Assembly (NCBI GenBank): GCA_000745135.1
Contig: JQNH01000001.1
Location: 806,001 to 870,000 of the forward strand
Length of the DNA stretch: 64,000 bases
Source: Rhizobiales bacterium YIM 77505
GTDB taxonomy: Bacteria > Pseudomonadota > Alphaproteobacteria > Rhizobiales > Beijerinckiaceae
Direction of reading: 5' to 3'
Below are positions 8,695-17,147 of this stretch, piece after piece. How positions within the stretch are numbered: the first letter of the stretch is position 1; each line of letters begins with the position of its first letter. The position numbers and the translations under genes are program-made. The notes under the pieces are model-generated. The model had not been told where the DNA came from and ran no database searches. It was given only the letters and a program-made list of their open reading frames with translations.

Positions 8695-8707
8695 GGATTG
8701 CCGGGGA

Positions 8708-8726
8708 GGCGGCTCTCGCAGCCGCC
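8708..8726. other. Stem-loop between the dehydroquinase and dehydratase genes
   Basis: A perfect 7-base stem (GGCGGCT / AGCCGCC) with a 5-base loop, 14 bases after the dehydroquinase stop. No T-run follows, so it may be a processing or weak attenuation element rather than a full terminator. Confidence 0.4.
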
Positions 8727-8806
8727 CTTGGCCGTCCTGCCTTGGATAGGCTTACCCGAACGAGTCCGCCGCGCGCCCGCCAGGTGAATCAGAGAGGAGC
8801 TGAACC

Positions 8807-10693
8807 ATGCAGACCGCGATCGCCACCGTCTGCCTGAGCGGCACGCTCGACGAGAAGCTCGAGGCGATTGCGGCGGCGGGGTTCAAGGGTGTCGAGATCT
8901 TCGAAACCGATCTTATCGGCTTCAGCGGCACGCCTTCTCATGTGCGACGCATGATCGAGGACCTTGGGCTCAGGATCGTGACGTTCCAGCCCTTTCGCGA
9001 TTTCGAGGGCATGCCCGAGCCGCAGCGTTCGAGGGCGTTCTCCCGGGCTGAGCGGAAGTTCGACGTCATGCAGGAGCTCGGCTGCGACCTGCTCCTCGTC
9101 TGCAGCAACGTGTCGGAGCAGTCGCTCGGAGGCATCGATCGCGCTGCCGCCGACTTCCACGAACTCGGCGAGCGGGCGGCACGACGAGGCCTGCGGGTCG
9201 CCTACGAGGCACTTGCCTGGGGACGGCACGTCAACGACTACCGCGATGCATGGGAGGTGGTTCGCCGCGCGGCCCACCCCTCGGTCGGACTTGTGCTCGA
9301 TTCCTTCCACACTCTGGTCCGGAACACGGATCTGGCCGCCATGCGGGCGATCCCAGGCGACCGCATCTTCCTCGTGCAGATCGCCGACGCGCCGAAGCTG
9401 CAGATGGACTACCTGTCTTGGAGCCGACACTACCGGTGCTTCCCTGGACAAGGAGAGCTTGCCGTCGACGAGTTCATGGAAGCGTTGCTGGCGACGGGTT
9501 ATGATGGGCTCCTCTCGCACGAGATTTTCAGCGACCGTTTCCGCGCGGGCTCGGCGCGCAGCGTCGCCCTCGATGGCCAGCGCTCGTTCCTCTTTCTCCT
9601 TGACGAGCTGCGGCAACGGACAGGAGCGCCCGTGCCCGGCATCCCGGCCCTGCCGCCGCGGGCCGTCTGCCGCGGCATCGAGTTCGTCGAGTTCGCGATG
9701 GATGAGGAGGCGGCAGGTCGATTCGAGACGCTGCTGCAGGGCCTTGGCTTCCGCAAGGCCGGACTTCACAAGACCAAAGCGGTCACACGCTGGGCTCAAG
9801 GCGACATCAACATCGTCGTGAACACGGACAAGGAGGGTTTCGCGCACTCCTTCCAAATCGTGCATGGTTCCACCGTGTGCGCCATCGCGCTGAGGGTCGA
9901 CGATGCCGCGGCCGCCATCGAACGGGCGGTCAGCCTCCTCGATCGTCCCTTCAGCCAGCCGGTCGGTCCGGGCGAGCTCAACATTCCGGCCGTGCGTGGA
10001 CTGGGGGGGAGCCTGCTCTATTTCGTCGATCGGAAGAGCCAGTTGGGCCGGCTATGGGAGGTGGACTTCAACGCCATTGCCGTTGATCCTCGCGAGGAAG
10101 ACGCGGGCCTCACGTCCTATGACCACATCTCGCAGTCGATGCACGATGAAGAGATGCTTACCTGGCTCCTCTTCTACACGTCGCTTTTGGACGTGACGAA
10201 AACGCGGGTTCAGGATGTGGTGGATCCGGGCGGGGTCGTGCAGAGCCAGGTGGTCGCGACCGAAGATGGAGCGCTTCGGCTTGTGCTCAACGCGTCCCAG
10301 AGCCACAGAACGCTGGCCTCGCGCTTCATCAACCAAGCCTTCGGCGCCGGCGTGCAGCACATCGCTCTCGCCAGCAGCGACATCTTTCGCACGGTTGCCC
10401 GTCTACGGGCCGCGGGTGTCGAGCTTCTTCCCATTCCGGACAACTACTACGAGGATCTCGAGGCTCGGACCGAGCTTTCTCCCGACGATATCGATCGTCT
10501 TCGCGAAAGCCGCATCCTCTATGACCGGGAGGGCACCGGAGAGTACTTCCAGGCCTACACCGCGAGCATGGACAACGGGTTCTTCTTCGAGATCGTGGAG
10601 CGGCGGGGCTATGCCGGGTTCGGCGCCGTCAACGCGCCGATCCGCTTGGCGGCCCAGGCGCGCCTTTCAGCCCGCGGCAGAGCTCCAGCATGA
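8807..10693 (+). CDS. quiC: 3-dehydroshikimate dehydratase fused to an HPPD-like domain (QuiC/QsuB type)
   Basis: 628 residues from ATG at 8807, preceded by GAGAGGAGC. Residues 1 to about 275 form a xylose-isomerase-like TIM barrel with YEALAWGRH, LVLDSFHTL, QIADAPK and SHEIF, the family's metal-ligand stretches. Residues about 290-610 resemble 4-hydroxyphenylpyruvate dioxygenase, keeping a His-His-Glu iron-ligand pattern (YDHISQ, VQHIAL, FFFEIVER). This two-domain layout is known for bacterial 3-dehydroshikimate dehydratases that make protocatechuate. With the TRAP system and dehydroquinase it completes a short route from dehydroquinate-like substrates to an aromatic ring-cleavage precursor. 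No quinate/shikimate dehydrogenase or ring-cleavage genes are in the window. The role of the HPPD-like half is unsettled in this family. Confidence 0.9.
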   Translation: MQTAIATVCLSGTLDEKLEAIAAAGFKGVEIFETDLIGFSGTPSHVRRMIEDLGLRIVTFQPFRDFEGMPEPQRSRAFSRAERKFDVMQELGCDLLLVCSNVSEQSLGGIDRAAADFHELGERAARRGLRVAYEALAWGRHVNDYRDAWEVVRRAAHPSVGLVLDSFHTLVRNTDLAAMRAIPGDRIFLVQIADAPKLQMDYLSWSRHYRCFPGQGELAVDEFMEALLATGYDGLLSHEIFSDRFRAGSARSVALDGQRSFLFLLDELRQRTGAPVPGIPALPPRAVCRGIEFVEFAMDEEAAGRFETLLQGLGFRKAGLHKTKAVTRWAQGDINIVVNTDKEGFAHSFQIVHGSTVCAIALRVDDAAAAIERAVSLLDRPFSQPVGPGELNIPAVRGLGGSLLYFVDRKSQLGRLWEVDFNAIAVDPREEDAGLTSYDHISQSMHDEEMLTWLLFYTSLLDVTKTRVQDVVDPGGVVQSQVVATEDGALRLVLNASQSHRTLASRFINQAFGAGVQHIALASSDIFRTVARLRAAGVELLPIPDNYYEDLEARTELSPDDIDRLRESRILYDREGTGEYFQAYTASMDNGFFFEIVERRGYAGFGAVNAPIRLAAQARLSARGRAPA

Positions 10694-10783
10694 CCGTCTC
10701 CCGCCTGCAGAAAGGCTCCTACGCCGTGCGGCGCCCGCGGGACGCGTGCTCCGGCCTCGAAGAACGCGCCCCGCGGACAGAGC

Positions 10784-12757
10784 TCATCGCTCAGCGCCCT
10801 TGAGCAAAGGCGTGATCCGCCGGATCGTCACCCGCCGGTTCTCACGCGAGGGTCCTTGCGTGTTCACCTTGAGGTATTGCTCCCCATAGCCCTGGGTGGT
10901 GAGGTTCTCGGCCGGCACGCCGAAACGGTCGGCCAGCACCTGGGCCACGGTCTCCGCGCGCCGATCCGACAGGGTGAGGTTGTCGATATCAGACCCCACC
11001 GCGTCCGTGTGGCCTTCGATCAGGAAGACCTCGCCCGGATTCTGCTCAATGGCGCGCCGCATGGCCTGGGCAACCCCGGTCAATGCGCCGATCTGGTCCT
11101 CGGACAGCCGCCAGGAGCCGAAGTCGAAGGTGACGGTGTCGACATCGACCCGGCGCGCGCGCTCTCTCAAGTTCGGGCTCTGGCGCACCTCGTCGAGGGT
11201 GTAGCGACGCTCCAGCCTTTCCACGGGGGGCGCGGTGAAGGCTTCGTAGAGGTCCTCCTCCGTCGCCCGATCGACCTCCACGATATACTTCTCACGCGGG
11301 ATCGCGACCCGGGGCGGCGGCAGCTCCACGACCTCCTCGACGACTTCGCGCCGCGGCCGACCCCGGATCTCGTTCTCGATCAGGACGATCTCGCGACCCC
11401 CGGGCTCCCGGCGCACGCGGCGCAGGAGGTGGCCCTCCGCGTCCCGCACGGTGACGATTTCGACTCCGTTGGGCCGCCGCACGATCATCACGTCCTCCGC
11501 GCCCCGACGCTCGCTGCGGATCTCGGCGTCGCGGTAGGTGCGGCGCAGGCGATCGGTCTCGTCGTGGATGATCACGGTCCGCCCACCCTCGCGAATGATG
11601 CGGCGATCCCCGGGCTCCTCGATGATGAGGCGATCGCCCTCGCGCCGCTCGCGGCGCAAACTGCGCAGCTCCTCGATGCGCACGTCGCGGCCCTGGCCTG
11701 TCGAGACGCCGGGAGCGAAGCGGGGATCATCGGCCCGGCGTTCGGCCTCGCCCGGGCGATCCGTGACCGGAGCCTGCGCTGCAGGAGGCGCGAGGCCCGG
11801 CTGAGCCGCCGGCGGAGGGGGAGCAACACCGGGACGCGCGGGCGCGGGGGCAGCCTCTTGCGGGCGCGGTGCAGGCGAGGCGGCGGGAGGCGGTGCAGCG
11901 CTCGGCTGGGACGCCGGGGGAGCTGCGCTCGGCTGTGTGGGTTGAGGCGCCGGTGTCGGGGCAGGCTCAGGTCGGGCCGGCCGCGAGCCGGTTCTCTGGT
12001 CCGGGGCCTGCGGCGCAGGAGCCGTCTGCGCCGGCGCGGCCGATGGAGCGGGGCGCTGGGCGGGCGCCGCGCCCGGCTGAGCAGGCGAGGTCTGGGAAGG
12101 GGAGGCGGGCTGAGCTGCGCCTGCGGGTCCGTCCGGGCTAGTCCGGTCCGGGCGGTCGGTCTGTTCGCGGCGGTCGGGCCGCTCAGGGCGGCGAGAAGGT
12201 TGATCCGTTCGGTCCTGAGCCGCCGGTGCACCGGGCGGCACCGCGCCACGGGCGGGAGGAGGGGCAGCATCGGGAGCCCGCTCCGGGGCGGCGCGCTGCG
12301 GCGCCCGCTCGCCGGGCACGGCATCAGGCGAGCGCGCCGGGGCGGCAGGTCGGGAGGGTGCAGTGTCTGCAGCGGGGGAGCGACCGGAGGGCACCGGAGG
12401 CTCCCCGGTTCGTGAAGGTTCGTCCCGTCGGGGACGAGCTGGCTCGCGTTCGTTGGAAACCGCAGGGGCCTCGCGCTGGCGCTCGCGCCCGGGCCGCTCT
12501 TGCCGCTCCTCCTGGGCCGCTCCGCCAGGTTGCGCCGAACCGCGCTCCCGTCGCGGCCGCTCCTCGCCGGGGCTCGCCCCGCGCGCTCCGTCGGGTCCCG
12601 CCTCTGGCCGAGCCCGCGGCGCACCCTCCAGGGGAACCGCCTGCACGAGGTCGATTGGGCCGATCGGCCGCGTCTCGGACGCGATGGCCGGGGGCAGAGA
12701 TCCCGCCGGCAGCGTGGTCGTGGCGAGCAAGATGCCGAATAGCCTGGTCCTGTTCAT
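10784..12757 (-). CDS. OmpA-family outer-membrane protein with a long proline/arginine-rich region
   Basis: About 657 residues from ATG at 12757 (MNRTRLFGILLATTTLPAG, a signal peptide); open frame continues upstream without family likeness. Residues about 30-330 are low-complexity, rich in Pro, Ala, Arg and Glu. A middle region holds many charged repeats (RIIREGGRTVIIHDE and similar). The C-terminus is an OmpA peptidoglycan-binding domain with EGHTDAVGSDIDNLTLSDRR and TTQGYGEQYLKVNT. It probably tethers the envelope to peptidoglycan. The disordered N-terminal part may span the periplasm. Only the OmpA domain is functionally informative. Confidence 0.85.
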   Translation of the reverse strand: MNRTRLFGILLATTTLPAGSLPPAIASETRPIGPIDLVQAVPLEGAPRARPEAGPDGARGASPGEERPRRERGSAQPGGAAQEERQERPGRERQREAPAVSNEREPARPRRDEPSRTGEPPVPSGRSPAADTAPSRPAAPARSPDAVPGERAPQRAAPERAPDAAPPPARGAVPPGAPAAQDRTDQPSRRPERPDRREQTDRPDRTSPDGPAGAAQPASPSQTSPAQPGAAPAQRPAPSAAPAQTAPAPQAPDQRTGSRPARPEPAPTPAPQPTQPSAAPPASQPSAAPPPAASPAPRPQEAAPAPARPGVAPPPPAAQPGLAPPAAQAPVTDRPGEAERRADDPRFAPGVSTGQGRDVRIEELRSLRRERREGDRLIIEEPGDRRIIREGGRTVIIHDETDRLRRTYRDAEIRSERRGAEDVMIVRRPNGVEIVTVRDAEGHLLRRVRREPGGREIVLIENEIRGRPRREVVEEVVELPPPRVAIPREKYIVEVDRATEEDLYEAFTAPPVERLERRYTLDEVRQSPNLRERARRVDVDTVTFDFGSWRLSEDQIGALTGVAQAMRRAIEQNPGEVFLIEGHTDAVGSDIDNLTLSDRRAETVAQVLADRFGVPAENLTTQGYGEQYLKVNTQGPSRENRRVTIRRITPLLKGAER

Positions 12758-12863
12758 GAGCCCGTTCGTCGATGAGTTTGGGAACCGTAAAAAGCGTCGC
12801 AGCGGCTGTTCGGTTCCCGAACCCAAGGCGATTGGGCATTCATGTCGCACCAAAGGCCTGGCC

Positions 12864-13817
12864 TCAGGCCGCGGCTTGCTCCAGGCACGTTTCGCAGATG
12901 GCGGCGAGGTGGCGGTGATCCGTTCCGCAGCAGCCGCCGACCACGCAGAGGTCCTTCAGCCGGCGACGCAACGCACCGTATCGGAGGGCAAGATCGGCCG
13001 AATCGCCGACGTCGAGCTCCGTCGCCGCATCGAGTTCGGCATGGCTCTTGGTCGAGGCATTGGCGCGGATGCCGCGAATGCGCTCCCGCCAGGCGCCGCC
13101 CTCCGCGAGCGCATCTTCGAAGTGGAGGGGATGGGCACAGTTGATCATGTAGTAGATGGGCGAGCTCCCGGTCGCCGTGTCCACCTGCTCAATGGCAGCG
13201 CGCAGGCTGTGGCCCGAGGGGAGATGTCCGTCCGTCTCCACCGTAAACGAGATGACAACGGGCATGTCGCGCCACGCGGCTGCCTTGGCGATGCCGATCG
13301 CTTCTTCCGGATGGGTCATGGTGATGGCACTCACCATGTCTGCCCCGGCCTCGGCGAAGGCAGCAACCTGCGCGTCGTGATACCCCTCGGCTTCCTTCAC
13401 CGTCATGGGGCCCTCCACCTTGTAGCCATCGCCGCGTGGGCCGACGACGCCATTGGCGATGACGGGCGTTCGCTCGGTCGCCAGCCGGCCAGCGAGCGCC
13501 TTGACGAAACGGACCGCGTCTCCGCTGATCCGTGCAAGGTCATCGGCGGAATAGCCGAGCGCCTTGCCCCAGTCGGAATTGGCCCGCCACGTCGGCGTGT
13601 CGATGATGAAGCCCGCCGCATATTTGCGAGCGAGTTCAAGGTAGGGCCGGAAATAGGCGAAGAGCCGGTCACGTCCCTCCGGGGTCTCAAGGAGGGGGAA
13701 AGCGGCGAAGCACGGAAGGTTCACCCCGTCATGGTAGACGAGGGTCGTTTCCAAGCCGCCATCGGTCAGGCAGAGACGCCCTGTGAGCTGCGGCAGCAAG
13801 TGGCGGCTGAGCGGCAT
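12864..13817 (-). CDS. Homocysteine S-methyltransferase family protein
   Basis: 317 residues from ATG at 13817, with a strong upstream GGGAGGA. It has the family TIM barrel with LTDGGLETTLVYHDG near the N-terminus. The zinc-binding cysteines are visible as NCAHP and VGGCCGTDHRH. It would transfer a methyl group from S-methylmethionine or another donor to homocysteine or a related thiol. It is the short, MmuM-like type, not MetH. Neighbours (oxygenase upstream, OmpA gene 106 bases downstream) do not narrow the substrate. Confidence 0.85.
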   Translation of the reverse strand: MPLSRHLLPQLTGRLCLTDGGLETTLVYHDGVNLPCFAAFPLLETPEGRDRLFAYFRPYLELARKYAAGFIIDTPTWRANSDWGKALGYSADDLARISGDAVRFVKALAGRLATERTPVIANGVVGPRGDGYKVEGPMTVKEAEGYHDAQVAAFAEAGADMVSAITMTHPEEAIGIAKAAAWRDMPVVISFTVETDGHLPSGHSLRAAIEQVDTATGSSPIYYMINCAHPLHFEDALAEGGAWRERIRGIRANASTKSHAELDAATELDVGDSADLALRYGALRRRLKDLCVVGGCCGTDHRHLAAICETCLEQAAA

Positions 13818-13900
13818 GACGGTCCTCCCTCGGAAAGCGAGGACCAGGTGCCACGTCCACGAGGCATGGTACTGTGAGCGAGATCACGGAGGCGCCGGGA

Positions 13901-14509
13901 TCAGCGCCACCGATAATTGAAGCTGATGCTGATGCGGTCTTCCTCGGCCTCGTTCAGGGGCACCTCATGGCGCAGCCAGCTCTCCCAGAGGAGGACCGTT
14001 CCGGGCTGGGGCTGGACATAGACGAAGGCGCGCTGCTCGGGGCGGGCCTTCGCCTTGCGGGGCGGGGCCGCCATCATGAAGCCGAGCCGCGGATCCTCGA
14101 ACTTGATGGCGCTCGCACCTTCCGGGACGGCGACATAATAGGTGCCACTCACCACCGCATGCGGATGGATGTGGGACGTGTGTACGCCGCCCGGGGGCAG
14201 GACGTTGATCCACAGGGAATCGAGCTTCAACCGCTCCCGGCCGAGATCGAATTCCAGCTCCTTCACGAAGGCCGCCACGTGTTTGTCGAGGATCCGCACC
14301 AGCTCGGTGAAGGCCGGCACGCGCCAGGGAAGGTCATTGAGGGAGGCGTAGGACGTGTATCCCGGATAGCCGTGCTTGCGGCACCAGGTCTGACCGGCCG
14401 TATCATCCTCGGCGATCGATCGACAGGCGGCGTCGAGCTCCGCATTCAGCCGCTCCTCGCCGATTTCGGATCGGTAGATCTTGGTGACAAAAAACGACTC
14501 GACGCTCAT
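13901..14509 (-). CDS. Putative 2-oxoglutarate/Fe(II) oxygenase-like protein (TIGR02466 type)
   Basis: 202 residues. The central SLWINVLPPGGVHTSHIHPH followed by VVSGTYYVAVPEG, and the distal LLWESWLRHEVPLN with an ending ISISFNYRWR, match the small TIGR02466 family of putative 2OG-Fe(II) oxygenases. A His-rich HTSHIHPH stretch and the later RHEV His are plausible iron ligands. The substrate is unknown. The gene lies between Ku and the homocysteine methyltransferase gene on the same strand. Confidence 0.78.
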   Translation of the reverse strand: MSVESFFVTKIYRSEIGEERLNAELDAACRSIAEDDTAGQTWCRKHGYPGYTSYASLNDLPWRVPAFTELVRILDKHVAAFVKELEFDLGRERLKLDSLWINVLPPGGVHTSHIHPHAVVSGTYYVAVPEGASAIKFEDPRLGFMMAAPPRKAKARPEQRAFVYVQPQPGTVLLWESWLRHEVPLNEAEEDRISISFNYRWR

Positions 14510-14562
14510 GCATGCCGCTGTAGCGGCGCGCCGGCGCAGTTGTCAAAGAGCGCGGCCGCCCG

Positions 14563-15456
14563 CTATCCCGCCTTGCGAGCCCTCCCCCCGCCAGGCTTCG
14601 TAGCGCGTCGGCCCGGCGCGTTGCGCGCCGGCGCGCGCCGGGCCGTGCTCTTGCGGACCGGTTTCGCGCCACCCTTTTCGGCCGCGATGCTCCGGCGCAG
14701 GGCCTCCATGAGATCGACGACGTTCGAAGGTTTCGGAGCCTCGGGCGCCCGCTTGATCGGCCGGTGGCCCGCCTTCGCCTTGATGAGGTCAAGGAGCGCG
14801 TTCTGGTAACGGTCCTCGAACTCAGACGGAGCAAAGGTCGAAAGCTTGGTGTCGATGATGTGGGCCGCGAGCTTCAGCATCTCCGGCTCGACCTTCACCT
14901 CGCCGATGTCATCGAAGACCTCGTCCGCCTGCCGCACCTCGTAGGCATAGCGCAGGGTGCGGGCCAACAGGCCTTTCCCGCGCGGCTCGAGCATGACGAT
15001 GCGTTCGCGCCGATAGAGAACGACGCGACCGATGCCGACCACGGCCTTCTCGCGCATCGCCTCGCGGATCACGGCGAAGGCCTCCTCCGCGACTCGCCCG
15101 TCAGGGGCGAGGTAATACGGAGTGTCGATATAGACCTCATCGATTTCCGTCCGGGGGACAAAGCGCTCGATGTCGATGGTGTGGGTCGACTCGACGGCGA
15201 CGGAGTCGATTTCCTCCTCCTCGACCGTCACATATTCGCGCTTGGCGATCTCAAAGCCTTTCACCTGATCATGGGGTTCGACCACCTCACCGGTTTCCGG
15301 GTCGACAAGCTGGCGGCGCAGGCGGTTCCCTGTCTCACGGCTGAGCAGGTTGAAGCTGACGCGCTCCTTCTGCGTCGTGGCGGGGTAGAGCTCCACGGCG
15401 CAGGAGACGAGCGAGAGCTTGAGATAGCCTTTCCAATTGGCGCGAGGCGCCGCCAT
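14563..15456 (-). CDS. ku: Ku protein of bacterial non-homologous end joining
   Basis: 297 residues from ATG at 15456, with GGAG upstream. The N-terminus WKGYLKLSLVSCAVELYPAT and the core VKGFEIAKREYVTVEEEEID and FAPSEFEDRYQNAL are diagnostic of bacterial Ku. The C-terminal 40 residues are rich in Lys, Arg and Ala, a basic tail that aids DNA binding in several alphaproteobacterial Ku proteins. It binds double-strand ends and recruits LigD. No ligD is in the window, so the partner must lie elsewhere. Confidence 0.96.
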   Translation of the reverse strand: MAAPRANWKGYLKLSLVSCAVELYPATTQKERVSFNLLSRETGNRLRRQLVDPETGEVVEPHDQVKGFEIAKREYVTVEEEEIDSVAVESTHTIDIERFVPRTEIDEVYIDTPYYLAPDGRVAEEAFAVIREAMREKAVVGIGRVVLYRRERIVMLEPRGKGLLARTLRYAYEVRQADEVFDDIGEVKVEPEMLKLAAHIIDTKLSTFAPSEFEDRYQNALLDLIKAKAGHRPIKRAPEAPKPSNVVDLMEALRRSIAAEKGGAKPVRKSTARRAPARNAPGRRATKPGGGRARKAG

Positions 15457-15672
15457 GGTAGTACTCCACGCTTGGGGATCGTCTGCGACCCCCGCTGCGA
15501 CTCAACGAGAGTCTTGCAGAGTCGTTCCGGCCGCTGAGCAAGATTCCCGAATCAATAAAGGTGGGAGCCGAATCAAGTTTTACTTTTGATTAACTAAGAC
15601 GTTGACCGCCGGGACGGCAGAAGATTAACGCAATAGACTCGCTGAGCCCCTTGCCGGACGCGATCGACTCGG

Positions 15673-15692
15673 CTGAGACTCGGGAGTCTCAG
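15673..15692. promoter_or_regulatory. Perfect inverted repeat upstream of the cyclase gene
   Basis: CTGAGACT and AGTCTCAG flank CGGG in the 416-base gap between Ku and the divergent cyclase gene. It is 180 bases before the cyclase start and could be an operator or an RNA hairpin. The rest of the gap (15,457-15,872) shows no gene; 15,545-15,600 is AT-rich and promoter-like. Confidence 0.4.
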
Positions 15693-15872
15693 CGGACGAG
15701 ACAGAGGATTCTACGCGCCTGAAAACCGCCTGGGCTCCGCAGGACGCCATTTGGCACAAGCCCAGCCCCGAGACGCCCGATTCTCGACACGGGACATCTA
15801 TGAAGGGGGTCGCAAAGCGTTGCCGTTCTTGCGTGTCTTGAAGCTGAGCGGCGCAAAGCCCACTTTCGCGCC

Positions 15873-17147
15873 ATGCCGGATTTTGCCGCCGCGCCCCTTT
15901 CGGCCGGCCCTTCGATCGCCTCCCTTCCCGAGACCCTCGAGGAGCAGCTGCGCATCCTCGGGAGCAATCCCGAACGGCTGGCTGCGGCGATGGAGATCCG
16001 GAGCTGGCTGCTGGAGGAGGCGCGCACGAGACGCGACACCGGCTTCCTTCTCGAGGGGCTATGCCTGCGGCTGAACGCAGCCGGAGTCCAGATCGACCGT
16101 GGGGTGATCGCTCTCGAGACGCTGCACTCGGAGCACGCAGGTGTTGGACGCTTCTGGACAAAGGAGGAAGGCAGCCGCAGCGAGAAGTTCCGGTACGACC
16201 GGCGGGATCAGGCGACCTACGAAAGCAGTCCCTTCTATCACGTGCACCAGACGCGCCAGCCCCTCCTCCTTTGGCTCCCGGAGACGCCGGACAATCGCTT
16301 CGGCGTCATCCCGGAACTGAAGCAGGCTGGCTACGTCCATTACCTGTGCCTGCCCTTGTTTTTCGCCAATGGCGACGAGAACGGCATCTCCTTTGCGAGC
16401 CGCAAGGCGACGGGCCTGTCGGAGATGGACCTTGCGACGATCGCCTTCGTCATGCCGGCCTGCGCCGCCGTCCTTGAGATCCTTGCGAGCTACCGGACGC
16501 TCGACAACCTCCTGCGGATCTATGTCGGGGACGAGCCCCACCGGGCCATCCTTTCCGGAGAGGTGCGGCTTGGGCAGGTGAGGCGCATCCGTTCGGCCAT
16601 GCTGATGGCCGACATGCGCAACTATACCCGGATCACCTCTTCGATTACCCCGGAGGAATCGGTCGAACTGCTCAACGCCTATTTCGATTGCCTCGTACCG
16701 CCGATCGAAGCGGAGGGAGGCGAAGTGCTGAAATACATGGGCGACGGGCTTCTCGCCATCTTTCGTGAGCAAGGGGACGATCTTGGCGGAGCGGCGCAGG
16801 CGGCGCTCGATGCGGCCACCACCGCGCTCGCACGGATCGCCGCCGCCAATCTCGAAGGGCGTTTCCCGACACCCATCGATGTCGGCATCGCCCTTCATCA
16901 CGGCGAGGCAGCCTATGGCAATGTGGGATCCGGCGAACGGCTCGACTTCACCGTCATCGGGCGCGACGTGAACCTGACGAGCCGCATTGCGCAGCTCAAC
17001 AAGGCCTTGGGCGAACCCCTCCTGATGTCCAAGGCCTTTGTCGAGTTCCTATGGGGGGATCCCGAACCGTTGGGCGAGCATGACATCAATGGCTTTGCCG
17101 AGGCGATCGCCCTCTATCGGCCGCGAACGGCCCTCGACGCTCAATAG
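15873..17147 (+). CDS. Class III adenylate/guanylate cyclase
   Basis: 424 residues. Residues 1 to about 215 resemble the N-terminal region of rhizobial soluble cyclases, with no membrane segment. The C-terminal cyclase domain shows the metal-binding aspartates D247 (MLMADMRNYT) and D291 (KYMGDGLLAIF), and the nucleotide/transition-state stretch DFTVIGRDVNLTSRI. It makes cAMP or cGMP from ATP or GTP; K287 before YMGDG fits adenine recognition. The N-terminal half probably senses a signal. Its 3' end overlaps the convergent TadG-like gene by 7 bases. Confidence 0.92.
   Translation: MPDFAAAPLSAGPSIASLPETLEEQLRILGSNPERLAAAMEIRSWLLEEARTRRDTGFLLEGLCLRLNAAGVQIDRGVIALETLHSEHAGVGRFWTKEEGSRSEKFRYDRRDQATYESSPFYHVHQTRQPLLLWLPETPDNRFGVIPELKQAGYVHYLCLPLFFANGDENGISFASRKATGLSEMDLATIAFVMPACAAVLEILASYRTLDNLLRIYVGDEPHRAILSGEVRLGQVRRIRSAMLMADMRNYTRITSSITPEESVELLNAYFDCLVPPIEAEGGEVLKYMGDGLLAIFREQGDDLGGAAQAALDAATTALARIAAANLEGRFPTPIDVGIALHHGEAAYGNVGSGERLDFTVIGRDVNLTSRIAQLNKALGEPLLMSKAFVEFLWGDPEPLGEHDINGFAEAIALYRPRTALDAQ

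Noticed and set aside
8708-8726. Intrinsic terminator after the dehydroquinase gene
   Set aside because: The stem is good but no T-run follows, and the next gene on the same strand continues the pathway.
10856-12415. Long plus-strand frame opposite the OmpA-like gene
   Set aside because: It is arginine/glycine-rich low complexity and an antisense shadow; the minus strand encodes a clear signal peptide and OmpA domain.
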